NCBI GenBank assembly: GCA_019637175.1
Contig: JAHBWD010000001.1
Coordinates: 248,001 to 312,000 of the forward strand
Source of the DNA: Labilithrix sp.
Lineage (GTDB): Bacteria; Myxococcota_A; Polyangia; Polyangiales; Polyangiaceae
DNA length: 64,000 bases
Direction of reading: 5' to 3'
The notes under the pieces were generated by a model. The model did not search any database and had not been told where the DNA came from. It saw only the letters and a program-made list of their open reading frames with translations. Positions 31,368 through 42,102 of this stretch are shown here, piece after piece. The translations under genes were made by a program, and so were the position numbers. Within the stretch, counting starts at the first letter, position 1; each line of letters starts with the position of its first letter.

Positions 31368-32741
31368 TCACTTCACCGCGGGCGGCTTGGGCGGCTCGTC
31401 GTCGTCTTGCACGCACGACGCGAGGTCGAAGAGCAGGAAGAGGAGCGCCTTCTCCTGCGCGGTGAAGCCCGTCGTCTTGCAGTTGCCGGGGAACGTGCCC
31501 GTGGAGTCGTCGCCGCTCGAGACGTGGATGTCGGTGTAGACGCCGCGCCCGCACTGCTGCTCGGGCGCGAGATCGACCGGCGCGTTGAACGAGTAGAACT
31601 TCGTGTCCTGGTTCGGCGCGTGGATCCAGCGGCGCGACGCGTCGGGCGCCGCGCCCGCGCCCGGGACCGTGGTGACGTTGCGCCGGAGCTCGGTCATCGC
31701 GACCTTGGCGCGCGTGGTCGACGCGCCGACGTTGACGAGCCAGTCGGCGAACGCTTCGCCCTTGGCGAAGCTCGTGTCGATGTCGACGGTCTGATCGCCG
31801 GCGTTCTGGTTCGGCGCCCACGACGCGGTCTTCGCGAGATCCGCCGGGCCGTTCTTGAACCACGTGTAGTGGAAGTGCGAGGCGAAGACGCGTCCGCCCG
31901 CGTCGAGGTAGCTCTTCAAGTTGCTCCTCGCCGCGGCGCTCTTGGTCTGATTGTGCTCGTCGCCCTCGCACGAGAGGATGACCATGTCGTAGCGCTTGAG
32001 CGCGTCGGCGTCGTTCCACAGCGCGGTCGCCGCGGGCGTCGACGCGTCGATCTGCGCGCCGTTGCCGCGGAACAGGTGGATGCGCGCGGCGCCGTCGGGG
32101 TTGCCGATCTCCGCCTCGACGCCGAGCTTGCGCACGAAGCACTCGAGCGAGTCGGCGCTGCCGGTCGTGATCGCGATCTTCGGGATGTCGCCTTCGTCTT
32201 TGTTGCGCGGGAGGCGCGTGAGATCCTTCGCGAGGGGCGTGTCGGCGCACTGCGCGACCGAAGGCACGGTGATCTGGCGGCGCCAGCGGCCGATCTGGAC
32301 GACGAGCGGCACGTCGGCGCCGACGGGGACGTCCTCGAGGACGAACTCGCCCTTCGCGTTCGTGAGCGCGGTCGCGATGGGGCGGCCCGAGGGCACCGTC
32401 CCGCACTGGTCGCAGACGACGCCGGGGACGAACGCGTCGACCGGTGCGTTGGGGACGTACACGAGCGCGTTGTAGAGCGGGACGGAGCCCGACGGGTCGT
32501 ACACCGTCCCCGACAGCGTCGTCTTGCCGCCGCCGGAGCACGTGACCTTGCGGCACTCGAGCCCGACGCACGCGCGCGCGTCGCCGCCGTCGACGAGGAA
32601 CGGAGGCGCGCCGTCGAGGTCGCGGTCGTCCGGGCCGGCGTCGAATTCGCTCGCGTTGCCCGAAGAGCCACACGCGCCCACGGACGAAGCCGCGAGCACC
32701 ATCCCCACGAGACCGACCGAGAGCGTCCAGCGTGCCCGCAT
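31368..32741 (-). CDS. Exported lipoprotein with carboxypeptidase-regulatory-like and GATase-like regions
   Basis: A 457-residue protein with a lipoprotein signal (SSVGAC, Cys24) and an Asp-rich linker (DAGPDDRDLDG). A beta-sandwich segment (TLSGTVYDPSGSVPLYNALVYVPN...GEFVLEDVPVG) matches carboxypeptidase-regulatory-like/Big domains. The C-terminal half (AITTGSADSLECFVRKLGV, YDMVILSCEGDEHN, SYLDAGGRVFASHFHYTWF) resembles the ThuA/glutamine-amidotransferase-like fold, with no obvious catalytic triad. This composition recurs in Polyangia surface lipoproteins of unknown function. It lies 3 bases from the end of rel, convergent. ATG 32741. Confidence 0.75.
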   Translation of the reverse strand: MRARWTLSVGLVGMVLAASSVGACGSSGNASEFDAGPDDRDLDGAPPFLVDGGDARACVGLECRKVTCSGGGKTTLSGTVYDPSGSVPLYNALVYVPNAPVDAFVPGVVCDQCGTVPSGRPIATALTNAKGEFVLEDVPVGADVPLVVQIGRWRRQITVPSVAQCADTPLAKDLTRLPRNKDEGDIPKIAITTGSADSLECFVRKLGVEAEIGNPDGAARIHLFRGNGAQIDASTPAATALWNDADALKRYDMVILSCEGDEHNQTKSAAARSNLKSYLDAGGRVFASHFHYTWFKNGPADLAKTASWAPNQNAGDQTVDIDTSFAKGEAFADWLVNVGASTTRAKVAMTELRRNVTTVPGAGAAPDASRRWIHAPNQDTKFYSFNAPVDLAPEQQCGRGVYTDIHVSSGDDSTGTFPGNCKTTGFTAQEKALLFLLFDLASCVQDDDEPPKPPAVK

Positions 32742-32827
32742 GAATGCATGTACATCGCACGCGCCGTGCCGCGCGCGGGGAGCGGGAAATCGAGGCGGAT
32801 CGGGGCTCGAGCACCGATCGTCGCGTC

Positions 32828-32854
32828 AGGCGGCTGTGCCGGGATGAGCCGCCT
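32828..32854 (-). terminator. Stem-loop after the TPR gene
   Basis: AGGCGGCT (32828-32835) and AGCCGCCT (32847-32854) form a perfect 8-bp stem with an 11-base loop, directly after the stop of the minus-strand TPR gene. No U tract follows, so it may be a weak or Rho-assisted end or an RNA-stabilising hairpin. Confidence 0.4.
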
Positions 32855-32858
32855 CAGA

Positions 32859-33926
32859 TCAGAACGTGCCGACGACGGAGAGGCCGTTCTCTCGAGGGCT
32901 CAGCTGGGGAACCAGGCGCACCTTGAGCCCGTCGGCCTTGGCGGTGGTGGTCTTCTCCTCGTTGCTCGGCGCGGAGAAGAAGAGGTAGGCCCCGAACCCG
33001 ATCATCACCGCGCCGACCGCGCCGAGGACGACCGTCGGCACCGCGCGGTCCTTCGCCTTCTGTTCGTTCTCGTCGTAGGCGGCGGCGGCCGCCCGCGCGG
33101 CGACGGGATCCGGCGCGCGCGAGCAGTCGACCCTGCCGCTGCGCACCACGCACCCCTGGCGCTTCTGGTCGAGATCCTCTTTGTCGGAGCCGTAACCGAG
33201 GTACCAGAGCGCGTTCACGACGCCGACGCCGAACACGACGAGGCCGGTCGTCCCCACGCCCAAGCCGGTCCACTTCTGCCAGCCCCAGCCGCCGCCGCTC
33301 GTCTCGGGCGGAGAAGGCGGGGGAGAGGCGGGGGACGGCTCGAGGGCGGGCTCGCCGAGCACCACCGCGACCGTCGTCCGGTTCTTCGCCGTGAGGCGGC
33401 GATCGCGTCGACCCTTCGCCGCGATCACGATCTCGTGGTCGGCCGCGCTCTTCAGCCAGACCTCGCCGTTGTAGCGGCGCGCCGGGACGAAATCGCCGTC
33501 GACGTCGACGCGCAGGCCCGCGGCGCTCTCCACCTCGGGCGTGACCTGGAGGATGACGTAGTCGTGCGTGTCGTGGAGCTTGGCGATCGCGTCACGCGCG
33601 TCGCTGACGCGCGCGTCGCCCTTGGCCGCCGCGAAGTCGTGCGCCTTCTTGTAGGCGTCTACGGCGTCGTAGAGCCTCGCAGGCTGTTCCTTGCCGAGCT
33701 GCTCGTGGCAGATGCCCTGATTGAAGTACGCGCCGAACGAAGGATCGGCGTCGGCGCTCTGCTTGAAGAGGGTGAGCGCGCGCTCGTAGTGCCCGGCGTC
33801 GCGCTCCTTCTTGGCTTCGTCGAAGAGCTTCGTCGCCCGCGCCTCCGACTCCGGCGTCGCGTGCACCGCCGGCGCGAGCGTCACCAGGGCAGCCGCGAAG
33901 GCGACACGAAGGAGGCGGCGCCGCAT
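32859..33926 (-). CDS. Exported TPR protein with two membrane helices
   Basis: A 355-residue protein: signal peptide ending HATPES (about 24), TPR-like repeats (LFDEAKKERDAGHYERALTLFKQSADADP, then FNQGICHEQLG), and a PEGA-like segment (LRVDVDGDFVPARRYNGEVWLKSAADHEIVI). A Pro/Ser linker leads to two hydrophobic helices (about 225-245 and 298-318). It shares this plan with two other genes in the window (58592 and 62362). It follows the kinase gene by 58 bases on the same strand; whether the two act together is not known. Function unknown. Confidence 0.8.
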   Translation of the reverse strand: MRRRLLRVAFAAALVTLAPAVHATPESEARATKLFDEAKKERDAGHYERALTLFKQSADADPSFGAYFNQGICHEQLGKEQPARLYDAVDAYKKAHDFAAAKGDARVSDARDAIAKLHDTHDYVILQVTPEVESAAGLRVDVDGDFVPARRYNGEVWLKSAADHEIVIAAKGRRDRRLTAKNRTTVAVVLGEPALEPSPASPPPSPPETSGGGWGWQKWTGLGVGTTGLVVFGVGVVNALWYLGYGSDKEDLDQKRQGCVVRSGRVDCSRAPDPVAARAAAAAYDENEQKAKDRAVPTVVLGAVGAVMIGFGAYLFFSAPSNEEKTTTAKADGLKVRLVPQLSPRENGLSVVGTF

Positions 33927-33984
33927 CGCGTCTCATTGTGAGGCAATTGCGACGAGATTTGAAGAACGCGGCCGAGCGCGGAGA

Positions 33985-35439
33985 TCAGCGGTCGTCCTTG
34001 GGGCTCTTCTTCGCGCTGGCGGAGCTCTTGGGCGCCGGCGTCGTCGCCGCCGTCTTCGCGGGAGGAGGCGGCGCCGGCTTGACCGGAGGCGCCGCGACGA
34101 CCGGAGGCGCGGGCTTCGGCGCCGGAGGGCGGGCTGTCGCGGCGGCGAGCGTCGTCGGCGGCGGCGATGGAGCGACCGCGATCGCCGCGGTCTGCGTGGG
34201 CGCCGGAGTCGGATTCGGCGAAGCGCCGAGGATCGTCGGGCTCGGCGGCGGCTCCGGCGGCGGGCTCGGCTCGGCCGAGAGCGGCGCGGTCGGCGGATCG
34301 ACGACCGACGCGGCCGCCGCCGCTTTGTTCTTGTTGTGACCCCGCGCGACGATCGCCGCGCCGCCGAGCACGAGGCCGAGGACGAGCAGGGAGCCTGCGC
34401 CGATGGCGAAGGGGATCGCCATGCTCCGCCGGTGCGGGCGCGTGGGACCACCCGTGTCCCACGCGTCGATGGTCTTGCTCATCTCTTCCGGGTGGCTCAC
34501 GGCAGGGGCGGTGACGAGCGTCGGGATCTCCGTCTTCTGCACCGTCTGCATCACGTGCAGGACGCGTCTCGCGGAGCCCTCGGTCGCGGCCCAGGGCTCG
34601 AGCGCGAACGCGAGCTCGGCGACGGTCTGGAAGCGCTGCGCGGGATCCTTCGCCAGACACTTGACGATGACGGCCTCGAGATCGTGCGGCAGCCCTTGGA
34701 CCCACCGCGACGGCGGCACCACGGGATCCTTCAGCACCATCGCGCAGATCTCGGCGAGGCCCGACGCGTCGAACGGCACTCTCCCCGTGAGCAGCTCGTA
34801 GAGGCAGACGCCGAGCGACCAGATGTCGCTCCGCGTGTCGACGTCCTTGGCCGACTTCATCTGCTCCGGCGACATGTACTGCGGCGAACCGAAGACGGCG
34901 CTCGTCGCCGTGAGCGAGACGTCGCCCATCTGGCCGATCGTCTTCGCGAGACCGAAGTCGAGGACCTTCACGAACGGCCGCCCGTCCATCGTCTTCGTCA
35001 GGAAGAGGTTCTTCAGCTTGATGTCGCGATGGATCATGGCGAGGCTGTGCGCCTCGGCGAACGCCTCGCAGGCCTGGAGCAAGTAGTCGACCGCGACGTG
35101 CGGCGGCATCGGCCCCGTCCGCTGCAAGACCTCGTCGAGATCCTGACCGTCGAGGTACTCCATCACCATGTACGGCTCGCCGTTCTTCAGCTTGCCGACG
35201 TCGAGCACGCGCGCGGTGTGCGGGCTCTGGAGGCGAACGGCGGCCCGCGCTTCGCGCGCGAAGCGCTCGGCGTGCGCGGGCTCCGCCATCGCCTCCTTCA
35301 GCATGAACTTCAGCGCGACGCGCTGACCGAGCTCCACGTGTCGGGCGGCGACGACCATGCCCATCCCGCCGGCGCCGAGCACCCGCTCGACGCGGTATTT
35401 CCCGCCGAGCACGTCACCGGCTTTCACGCGGGCGGACAT
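33985..35439 (-). CDS. Membrane serine/threonine protein kinase
   Basis: A 484-residue Hanks-type kinase: glycine loop GAGGMG (22-27), Lys44, HRDIKLKN (137-144), DFG (161-163), [10 protein letters not shown] membrane helix at about 337-360 is followed by a long Pro/Ala/Lys-rich tail. I start at ATG 35439 ([13 protein letters not shown]). A GTG six codons upstream is possible, but a TATGCT hexamer 8 bases before the ATG suggests a very short leader. It is divergent from trmFO. The substrate is unknown. Confidence 0.9.
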   Translation of the reverse strand: MSARVKAGDVLGGKYRVERVLGAGGMGMVVAARHVELGQRVALKFMLKEAMAEPAHAERFAREARAAVRLQSPHTARVLDVGKLKNGEPYMVMEYLDGQDLDEVLQRTGPMPPHVAVDYLLQACEAFAEAHSLAMIHRDIKLKNLFLTKTMDGRPFVKVLDFGLAKTIGQMGDVSLTATSAVFGSPQYMSPEQMKSAKDVDTRSDIWSLGVCLYELLTGRVPFDASGLAEICAMVLKDPVVPPSRWVQGLPHDLEAVIVKCLAKDPAQRFQTVAELAFALEPWAATEGSARRVLHVMQTVQKTEIPTLVTAPAVSHPEEMSKTIDAWDTGGPTRPHRRSMAIPFAIGAGSLLVLGLVLGGAAIVARGHNKNKAAAAASVVDPPTAPLSAEPSPPPEPPPSPTILGASPNPTPAPTQTAAIAVAPSPPPTTLAAATARPPAPKPAPPVVAAPPVKPAPPPPAKTAATTPAPKSSASAKKSPKDDR

Positions 35440-35522
35440 ACCCGGCCAGCATAACACCAGCCGCCGACCAGCCGGCTTGTTCGCCGCGCCGGAGGCGACT
35501 ACTAGAGGAGGGCGTGGTCGAC

Positions 35523-36905
35523 ATGAAGGTCAGTGTAGTCGGCGGTGGCCTCGCGGGGTGCGAGGCGGCATTTCAGCTCGCGGAGCGCGGTTTCGCGGTC
35601 GATCTCGTCGAGCAGAAGCCGCTCGCGCGCACGCCGGCGCAGAGCATCGACGGCCTCTGCGAGCTCGTTTGTTCGAACTCGATGCGGGGCGCCGCGCTCG
35701 TCAACGCCGTCGGGCTCCTGAAAGAGGAGCTCCGTCGCTGCGGCTCGCTCGTGATGGCCGCCGCCGAGATCGCGCGCGTGCCCGCGGGCGGCGCGCTCGC
35801 CGTCGATCGCGACGTCTTCTCGAAGGCGGTCACCGATCGCATCCGCGCGCATCCGCGGATCACGGTGCGCGCCGAGATCGTCGAGGCGATCCCCGCGGCG
35901 TCGCCCGAGGCGCCGGTCATCCTCGCGACCGGGCCGCTCACGGGCGACGCGCTCGCGGCGGACATCGCGCGCACCGTCGGCGCCGAGCACCTCGCGTACT
36001 ACGACGCGATCGCGCCCATCGTGAGCGCCGAGTCGATCGATTGGTCGAAGGTCTTCAAGCAGTCGCGATGGGGCAAGGGCGCGCCGGTCGACGGTTCGTC
36101 CGACGCGATCGCGCTCGATGCCACGGCGCTGGGCGACGAGGCCTACGTCAACTGCCCGTTCGACGAGGCCGGCTACAAAGCGTTCGTCGCCGCGATCGTG
36201 GGCGCGCAGAAGGTCGAGCCGCGATCGTTCGAAGACGTGCGCTACTTCGAAGGCTGCTTGCCCGTCGAGGTCATGGCCGCGCGCGGCGAGATGACGCTCG
36301 CGTTCGGGCCGATGAAGCCCGTGGGCCTGACCGATCCGCGCACCGGCCGTCGGCCTTACGCCGTCGTCCAGCTCCGGCCCGAAGATCAGGCGATGACGGC
36401 GTACAACCTCGTCGGCTTCCAGACGCGCATGACGTGGGGCGATCAAGCGCGCGTGCTCAAGATGATCCCAGGCCTCGAGGAGGCGGAGTTTCTCCGCTTC
36501 GGCAGCGTGCACCGCAACACGTTCGTCGACGCGCCGAAGCTGCTCGACGAGCGCATGCAGCTCCGCGCGCGCCCCGGCGTGTTCCTCGCGGGTCAGGTCA
36601 CCGGCGTCGAGGGGTACGTCGAGAGCTGCGCCGGCGGTCTCGTCTGCGCGATCCTCCTCGCGCAGTCGCTCCGCGGGCTGCCGATCGCGCCTCCGCCGGA
36701 GACGACGGCGCTCGGCGGGATCCGCACGCACCTCATGCGACCGAACGAGCGCTTCCAGCCGTCGAACATCACGTGGGCGTGCATCCCGCCCGAGCCGGGT
36801 CGCAAGCTGAAGAAGCGCGATCGCTATCAGGCGCTCGCCGATCGCGCCTTGCGAGACCTCGACGCCTGGCTCTCGAGCGCGCCGCTCGCGCGCGCGACGA
36901 GCTAG
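35523..36905 (+). CDS. trmFO: Folate/FAD-dependent tRNA (uracil-54 C5)-methyltransferase
   Basis: Uses methylenetetrahydrofolate and FADH2 to make ribothymidine at position 54 of tRNA. The 460-residue protein begins with the FAD-binding motif GGGLAG (7-12) and carries family motifs [32 protein letters not shown] and [16 protein letters not shown] 35523 (MKVSVVGG) agrees with the family start; GTG 35514, three codons upstream, sits only two bases after GAGGAGG. The stop shares the CTAG at 36902-36905 with the convergent binding-protein gene. Confidence 0.95.
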   Translation: MKVSVVGGGLAGCEAAFQLAERGFAVDLVEQKPLARTPAQSIDGLCELVCSNSMRGAALVNAVGLLKEELRRCGSLVMAAAEIARVPAGGALAVDRDVFSKAVTDRIRAHPRITVRAEIVEAIPAASPEAPVILATGPLTGDALAADIARTVGAEHLAYYDAIAPIVSAESIDWSKVFKQSRWGKGAPVDGSSDAIALDATALGDEAYVNCPFDEAGYKAFVAAIVGAQKVEPRSFEDVRYFEGCLPVEVMAARGEMTLAFGPMKPVGLTDPRTGRRPYAVVQLRPEDQAMTAYNLVGFQTRMTWGDQARVLKMIPGLEEAEFLRFGSVHRNTFVDAPKLLDERMQLRARPGVFLAGQVTGVEGYVESCAGGLVCAILLAQSLRGLPIAPPPETTALGGIRTHLMRPNERFQPSNITWACIPPEPGRKLKKRDRYQALADRALRDLDAWLSSAPLARATS

Positions 36906-37885
36906 CTTCGTTCTCCGAACAGCCCGCCGGCGCCGCCCGAAGGGCAGAGGCCGAGCGACGCGGCGCGCGAGGCGAAGGCCTCGATCGACGCGCGCAAGGG
37001 ATCGTTCGTCATCTCCATGAAGCGCCAAGCTTCGTCGAAGTCGACGCGCTTGCCCGGGTTGCCGAGATGGCGGCGGAGCTCGGCGTAGGCTTCCTCGCGC
37101 GTGGTCGCCGGATCGCGCAGGGATCGCTCGACCTCGTCGCGGAGCGCCGCGGCGAGCGCCGTCACGCGCGGATCGCTCGCGCGATCGCGGCGGGTGACGA
37201 GGATCGCCGTCGAGAAGCGGCCCGCCTCCCAGAGATCGCGCTCGTCGACGAAGCGGATCGCGCCGAGCTCACGCACGAGGCGCGTCGCCCAGGGCTCGGG
37301 GAGCCAGGCGCCGTCGAGATCGCCGCTGCCCATCTGCGCGAGGATGGTCGCGGGCGCGATCGCGACGACGCGGACGTCGCCGCCGGCGGCGGCGTCACGG
37401 AGCCCGTGCGCGGCGATGAAGTGACGGAGCGCGACGTCCTGCGTCGTCCCGATCTGCGTGACGGCGAGCCGCTTGCCCGCGAGATCCGAAGGACGCACGA
37501 CGCGCGATCGCGCCGTGACGACGAGCGAAGCTCCGCCGGACGCGCAGCCGCCGAGCACCCGCAGGCCGTGGGATCCGCCGGCGTGACGCGCGTGATGCAC
37601 CACGACCGCCGCCGGTCCCGCGGTGCCGACGTCGATGGCGTCGCCGATGAGCGCCTCGGTGACGCGCGGGCCTCCGCGAAAGAGGCGCGACTCGACGCGC
37701 ACCGGCGCGAGGGCGCGCGCGACGCGGCCCGATCCGAGGCCTGCGAGGAGCGGCGCGTGCGTGAGGTTCGCCATGACGCCGACGCGGATCGACGGTCTTC
37801 CGTCGCTCCGCGCGATCGCCGCGCCTCCGACGGCCGCGGTCGCCGCGACGCCCGCGATCCCGGCGAGGAAGGTCCGTCGCTTCAC
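36902..37885 (-). CDS. ABC transporter substrate-binding protein, SsuA/TauA/NMT1-like, Tat-exported
   Basis: A 327-residue periplasmic binding protein. The N-terminus [11 protein letters not shown] is a twin-arginine (Tat) signal followed by a hydrophobic stretch. The mature part fits the NMT1/SsuA family ([38 protein letters not shown]). Likely substrate: a sulfonate, taurine or other organosulfur anion, inferred from its place after sulfate-assimilation genes. GTG 37885 overlaps the cysH stop (GTGA). Its probable ATPase and permease are encoded on the other side of the cluster. Confidence 0.88.
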   Translation of the reverse strand: MKRRTFLAGIAGVAATAAVGGAAIARSDGRPSIRVGVMANLTHAPLLAGLGSGRVARALAPVRVESRLFRGGPRVTEALIGDAIDVGTAGPAAVVVHHARHAGGSHGLRVLGGCASGGASLVVTARSRVVRPSDLAGKRLAVTQIGTTQDVALRHFIAAHGLRDAAAGGDVRVVAIAPATILAQMGSGDLDGAWLPEPWATRLVRELGAIRFVDERDLWEAGRFSTAILVTRRDRASDPRVTALAAALRDEVERSLRDPATTREEAYAELRRHLGNPGKRVDFDEAWRFMEMTNDPLRASIEAFASRAASLGLCPSGGAGGLFGERS

Positions 37886-38565
37886 GACGCCTTGGGGGCG
37901 TGCAGCCCGCACTCGGTCTTGCCCGACCACGCCCAGCGGCCTGCGCGCTCGTCTTCGCCCTCGGCGACGGCGCGCGTGCACGGGGCGCATCCGATCGAGA
38001 GATACCGGCGCGCGACGAGCGGATGCTCGGGCAGATCGTGCGCCGCGAGGTAGCGCGCGACGTCGTCGCGGGTGAGCGTCGCGATCGGATGGACGCGCAC
38101 GAGCGCGCCGTCGGCCTCGAGGATCGCGACGCCGCTACGCGTGCGGCTCTGATCGCGCCGGAGCCCCGAGACCCACGCGCGCGCGCTCGCCTTGAGCGGC
38201 GCGATCGGCGCGACCTTGTTGAGGCCGCAGCAGAGATCCGGATCGCGCTGTTGAATGTCGTCGCCGTAGCGCGCGACGAAGTCCGCCCGCGCGACGTCGG
38301 GTCGAACGATCGCGAGCGTCAGCCCGAGGCGGCCCACGAGCGCGTCGCGATAGGCGATCGTCTCCGGGAACAGGAAGCCGGTGTCGATGAACGTGACGGG
38401 CAGCGCGCGCGCGACGACGCTCCAGAGGTGGAGCAGCACCGCGCTCTGCGCGCCGAACGACGAGGTGAAGAGCAGATCGCGCCCGAAGCGCTCGACCGCG
38501 AACGCGAGGCGCTCTTCGGGCGAAGCGCGCTCGAGGCGCTCGCTCTCCACCGCGAGATCGATCAC
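37882..38565 (-). CDS. cysH: Adenylylsulfate (APS) reductase, iron-sulfur type
   Basis: Reduces activated sulfate to sulfite with thiol reductants. The 227-residue protein has the PP-loop-related start (SSFGAQSAVLLHL), the cluster ligands CC (DLCCGLNKV) and CxxC (GCAPC), and the C-terminal catalytic KTECGLH. The CC...CxxC set marks the [4Fe-4S] APS reductases rather than the cluster-free PAPS reductases. GTG 38565 overlaps the cysI stop (GTGA) with AGGAG upstream. It is third from the end of the sat-cysC-cysI-cysH run. Confidence 0.94.
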   Translation of the reverse strand: MIDLAVESERLERASPEERLAFAVERFGRDLLFTSSFGAQSAVLLHLWSVVARALPVTFIDTGFLFPETIAYRDALVGRLGLTLAIVRPDVARADFVARYGDDIQQRDPDLCCGLNKVAPIAPLKASARAWVSGLRRDQSRTRSGVAILEADGALVRVHPIATLTRDDVARYLAAHDLPEHPLVARRYLSIGCAPCTRAVAEGEDERAGRWAWSGKTECGLHAPKAS

Positions 38566-40271
38566 GCGGCGCACTCTCCTTCGCCGCTGTGGACGAGGAA
38601 GCCGCTCGTCTCGCCGACGTCGGCGCCCTCTTCCGCGGTCGGCGCCGCCGTGACGATGTCGCCGAGCGCCGCGACGACGCGCTTGCCGTCGACGCGCTCG
38701 AAGAAGGCCGCGGCGCTCTCGCCGTCGCCGCGCTCGGCCTCGAAGAGTCGGAGCAGGCGCACGATCGCGTCGGGGACGCGCCGCGCGACGATCTTGACGA
38801 CCTGCCTCCCGAAGCGCGCGCCGCGCGCGTCGACGCCGCCGCCGAGGTGGAGCTGATAGACCGGCACCGGCGCGCCGGCCACGTTCTTCGCGCCGCCGTG
38901 CAGGCCGAGATCGGCGATGTGGTGCTGGCCGCACGAGTTCGGGCAGCCGCTGATCTTGATGAGCGTGCGCGCCGCCGGCCCCTCCGCGCCGAGACCCTCG
39001 GCCTCGAGCCGCTCCGTGATCGCGCGCGCGACCGCCCGCGACGACGTCACCGCGAGGTTGCACGTGTCGGCGCCCTGGCAGCTCGTCACGTCGCGCGCGG
39101 TGTGGAGATCGAGGCGCGCGAGCCCGGCCGCCTCGAGGCGGGCGAAGAGCGCGGGCACCGAGCGCTTGTCGACCCACGGGATGAGGACGTTCTGATCGAT
39201 CGTGAGGCGCACGGTGCCGTCGCCGAGCTCGTCGGCGATGCGACCGAGCGCGCGGAGCTCCTCGCTCGTCGCGTCGCCGAGGCGAAGGCGCACGTACGCG
39301 CCGACGTACGCGGGATCGCGCGCGTCGACGATCGACGTCGACCGCCACGCGAGGTAGCTCGACGATCTCGGCGCGGGCTCGACGACCGCGGGCGCGGGCG
39401 CGCGATCGGCGGGCGGCGGCAGCGCGAGCTCGGCGGCCGCTTCGGCGTCGACCTCCGCGCGCACCGACGCGTACGCCTCGCGGAAGCCCTGCTCGCCGAG
39501 CTTCTTCAAGACGTACTTGAGGCGCGCGCGGTGCCGGTTGTCGCGGTTGCCGAGGCGATGGAACAGGCGGACGATCGCCTCTCCGGCGCGCCCGATCTCG
39601 GCGGCGCGCACCCACTCGTGCAGCACGAGCGCGTTCTGCGGCGACGACGAGAGCCCGCCCGCGGCGACGATCTTGAATCCGCGCTCGCCGTTCTCGACCT
39701 TGGCGATGAACCCGAGATCGTGGATGGCCGCCTTCGCGCAGTCGCTCGCGCAGCCGCTGAAGGCGATCTTGAACTTCCGAGGGAGGCTCGAAGAGAGCGG
39801 GTGGCCGAGGAACAGGCGCGTGATCGCCTCGGCGTACGGCGTCACGTCGAACGGCGCGCCGTCGCAGATCTCCGCGAGCTCGCACGCGGTGACGGCGCGG
39901 ACCGAGTTGCCGCACGCCTCGCGCGTCGTGAGGCCCGCTTCGTCGAGGCGCCGCATCGCCGCCTCCACGTCGGTCATGCGCAGGAAGTGAAACTGCACGT
40001 TCTGGCGCGTCGTCACGTGGCCGAAGCCGCGCGACCAGCGCTCGCCGACGTCGGCGAGCGCCTCGAGCGCGCGCGAGTCGAGGCGGCCGAACGGGATCTT
40101 CACCCGCATCATCTGGAAGCCGTCTTGACGCTGTCCGTACACGCCGCGGAGCAGGCGGAACGCGCGGAACTGCTCCGGCGAGAGCTCGCCCTGTTCGTAG
40201 CGCTCGAGCGTGCTGACGAACTCGTCGACGTCGCGCGGATCGGAGAAGCGAGGCAGGTGGGCGGCGGTCAT
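38562..40271 (-). CDS. cysI: Assimilatory sulfite reductase, siroheme/[4Fe-4S] subunit
   Basis: Six-electron reduction of sulfite to sulfide. The 569-residue protein has two nitrite/sulfite reductase half-domains (FQMMRVKIPFGRL and, near the C-terminus, RLTIDQNVLIPWV) and the cluster-siroheme ligands in CQGADTC and ISGCPNSCGQH. An additional FSGCASDC sequence sits in the first half. Nitrite reductase is the alternative call, but cysH, cysC and sat on both sides settle it. No flavoprotein (cysJ) is nearby, so ferredoxin is the likely electron donor. ATG 40271 with GAGGAG five bases upstream. Confidence 0.92.
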   Translation of the reverse strand: MTAAHLPRFSDPRDVDEFVSTLERYEQGELSPEQFRAFRLLRGVYGQRQDGFQMMRVKIPFGRLDSRALEALADVGERWSRGFGHVTTRQNVQFHFLRMTDVEAAMRRLDEAGLTTREACGNSVRAVTACELAEICDGAPFDVTPYAEAITRLFLGHPLSSSLPRKFKIAFSGCASDCAKAAIHDLGFIAKVENGERGFKIVAAGGLSSSPQNALVLHEWVRAAEIGRAGEAIVRLFHRLGNRDNRHRARLKYVLKKLGEQGFREAYASVRAEVDAEAAAELALPPPADRAPAPAVVEPAPRSSSYLAWRSTSIVDARDPAYVGAYVRLRLGDATSEELRALGRIADELGDGTVRLTIDQNVLIPWVDKRSVPALFARLEAAGLARLDLHTARDVTSCQGADTCNLAVTSSRAVARAITERLEAEGLGAEGPAARTLIKISGCPNSCGQHHIADLGLHGGAKNVAGAPVPVYQLHLGGGVDARGARFGRQVVKIVARRVPDAIVRLLRLFEAERGDGESAAAFFERVDGKRVVAALGDIVTAAPTAEEGADVGETSGFLVHSGEGECAA

Positions 40272-40292
40272 GGGCTCCTCTCGGAGGGAGGG

Positions 40293-40871
40293 TCAGAGGG
40301 CGGTCGCGTCTTGGATGGGCGGCGACGCGAGCGTGTCGAGGCGGCCGAGCTCGACGAGCTTGGCGAGCACGCGCGCGACCGACGCGTCGACCGTCTCGCG
40401 GCTGGTGTCGATCGCGAGCTCGGGCGACTCCGGCGGCTCGTAGGGATCGCTGATGCCGGTGAACTGGGGGATCTCGCCGGCGAGCGCCTTCTTGTAGAGG
40501 CCCTTCGTGTCGCGCCGGATGCACTCCTCGAGCGGCGGCGCGACGTGCACCTCGACGAAGTCGCCGATCGTCTTGCGCGCGGCCTCGCGGGTCTCGCGGT
40601 AGGGCGAGATGGCGGAGACGAGCACGGCGACGCCGTTCCGCGCGAGGAGGTGCGCGACGAACGCGATGCGCGCGATGTTCGTGTCGCGATCCTCGCGCGA
40701 GAAGCCGAGGCCCTTCGAGAGGTGCGTGCGCACGACGTCGCCGTCGAGCAGCTCGACCTTGCGCCCGGCGGCGCGCAGCTCGGGCGCGAGCGCGTCGGCG
40801 ATGGTGCTCTTGCCGGCGCCCGAGAGGCCCGTGAACCAGACGACGAAACCCCGATCCTCACGCTTCGACAT
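40293..40871 (-). CDS. cysC: Adenylylsulfate kinase
   Basis: Phosphorylates APS to PAPS. The 192-residue protein has Walker [10 protein letters not shown] (15-23), [31 protein letters not shown] and SPYRETR, all family motifs. It overlaps the end of sat by 14 bases, so translation is coupled. Since the neighbouring reductase is of the APS type, PAPS may also be wanted for sulfotransferases. Confidence 0.94.
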   Translation of the reverse strand: MSKREDRGFVVWFTGLSGAGKSTIADALAPELRAAGRKVELLDGDVVRTHLSKGLGFSREDRDTNIARIAFVAHLLARNGVAVLVSAISPYRETREAARKTIGDFVEVHVAPPLEECIRRDTKGLYKKALAGEIPQFTGISDPYEPPESPELAIDTSRETVDASVARVLAKLVELGRLDTLASPPIQDATAL

Positions 40872-42102
40872 GACTTCCTCCGTTCGCTGCGCGGCGCGCG
40901 GCCTGCGCGGCGTAAGCCTCGCCGAGGATCGCGGCGACCTCGGGTCGGGTGAACTCGATCGGCAGACCCTCGCCGCGCGCGAGCTTCTCGCGGACCTTCG
41001 TGCCGGAGAGGACGAGGTGCTGCGCCTTGTCGTGGGGGCACGTCTTGAACGACGCGACCTGCGCGCACGCGTTGCAGTAGAAGCTGTGCTCGAAGAAGAT
41101 CGGCACGATCGCGAGCTCGCCGGGCCGCACCTCGTCGAAGATCTTCTGCGCGTCGTACGTGCCGTAGTACGTCCCGACGCCGGCGTGATCGCGGCCGACG
41201 ATGAAGTGCGAGAAGCCGTAGTTCTGACGGGCGATCGCGTGGAGGATCGCCTCGCGCGGCCCTGCGTAGCGCATCGCGAAGGGGAAGACGGTGAGCAGCA
41301 CGCGGTCCTTCGGGAAGTACCGCTCGAGGAGCACCTCGTAGGCGCGCACGCGAACGTCGGCCGGGACGTCGTCGTCCTTCGTCTCGCCGACGAGCGGGTG
41401 CACCGCGAGCCCGTCGACCGTCTCGAGCGCGCTCCGCAGGAGGTGCTCGTGCGCGCGGTGGATCGGGTTGCGCGTCTGGAAGGCGACGGTGCGCCGCCAC
41501 CCGCGCTGCGCGAGCAGCGCGCGGACCTCGGCCGGATCGCGATGGTGGTCCGGGAAGCGTCGCGCGATCGTCCGCGCGCCGAGCGTGATCGGACCGGCGA
41601 CGCCGATCTCGTCGCCGCGCGAGAGGATGTGCTTCACGCCGGGGTGGGCGAGATCGGTCGTGCGGTACACCAGCTCCGCCTCGCGGGGCCGATCGAGCGC
41701 GTAGAGCTCGCGCACGTCGATCACGCCGACGATCTCGCCCTCGTGCACGAGCGCGGCCTCCTGCCCCTCGCGCAGCGTGGCCGCCACCTCGGGCGCGACG
41801 GAGAGCGTGATGGGGAGGGAGAAGAGGTGCCCACCGCTCTGCGCTGACAGACGTAGGTTCGTCAGAATGGAATCGTAGTCCGCCCGGCCGATGAAGCCCT
41901 CGAGCGGCGAGAGCGCCCCGGTCGCGATCAGCTCGGCGTCGGACGCGCCGCGGGCGTCGAGCGTGATGCGCGGGAGCTTGGCTGCGCGCGCGAGCAGCGC
42001 GCGTGCGTCGGCGCCTTCGAGCAGCCGCTGGGCGAGCCGCCCGCCGTGGGGAGGGACCTGTGATACCGTCGCGGACGACGTGGTGTTCGTGATAACGCTC
42101 AT
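40858..42102 (-). CDS. sat: Sulfate adenylyltransferase (ATP sulfurylase), single-chain type
   Basis: Activates sulfate with ATP to APS, the first step of assimilation. The 414-residue protein carries [11 protein letters not shown] (about 209-219), GRDHAGVG and a CxxC-type metal site ([15 protein letters not shown]) seen in many bacterial and archaeal Sat proteins. It is the Sat type, not CysDN. ATG 42102 has no ribosome site; TATAGT lies 6 bases upstream, so translation probably starts at the 5' end of the mRNA. It heads the minus-strand operon sat-cysC-cysI-cysH-binding protein. Confidence 0.95.
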   Translation of the reverse strand: MSVITNTTSSATVSQVPPHGGRLAQRLLEGADARALLARAAKLPRITLDARGASDAELIATGALSPLEGFIGRADYDSILTNLRLSAQSGGHLFSLPITLSVAPEVAATLREGQEAALVHEGEIVGVIDVRELYALDRPREAELVYRTTDLAHPGVKHILSRGDEIGVAGPITLGARTIARRFPDHHRDPAEVRALLAQRGWRRTVAFQTRNPIHRAHEHLLRSALETVDGLAVHPLVGETKDDDVPADVRVRAYEVLLERYFPKDRVLLTVFPFAMRYAGPREAILHAIARQNYGFSHFIVGRDHAGVGTYYGTYDAQKIFDEVRPGELAIVPIFFEHSFYCNACAQVASFKTCPHDKAQHLVLSGTKVREKLARGEGLPIEFTRPEVAAILGEAYAAQAARRAANGGSHVEA

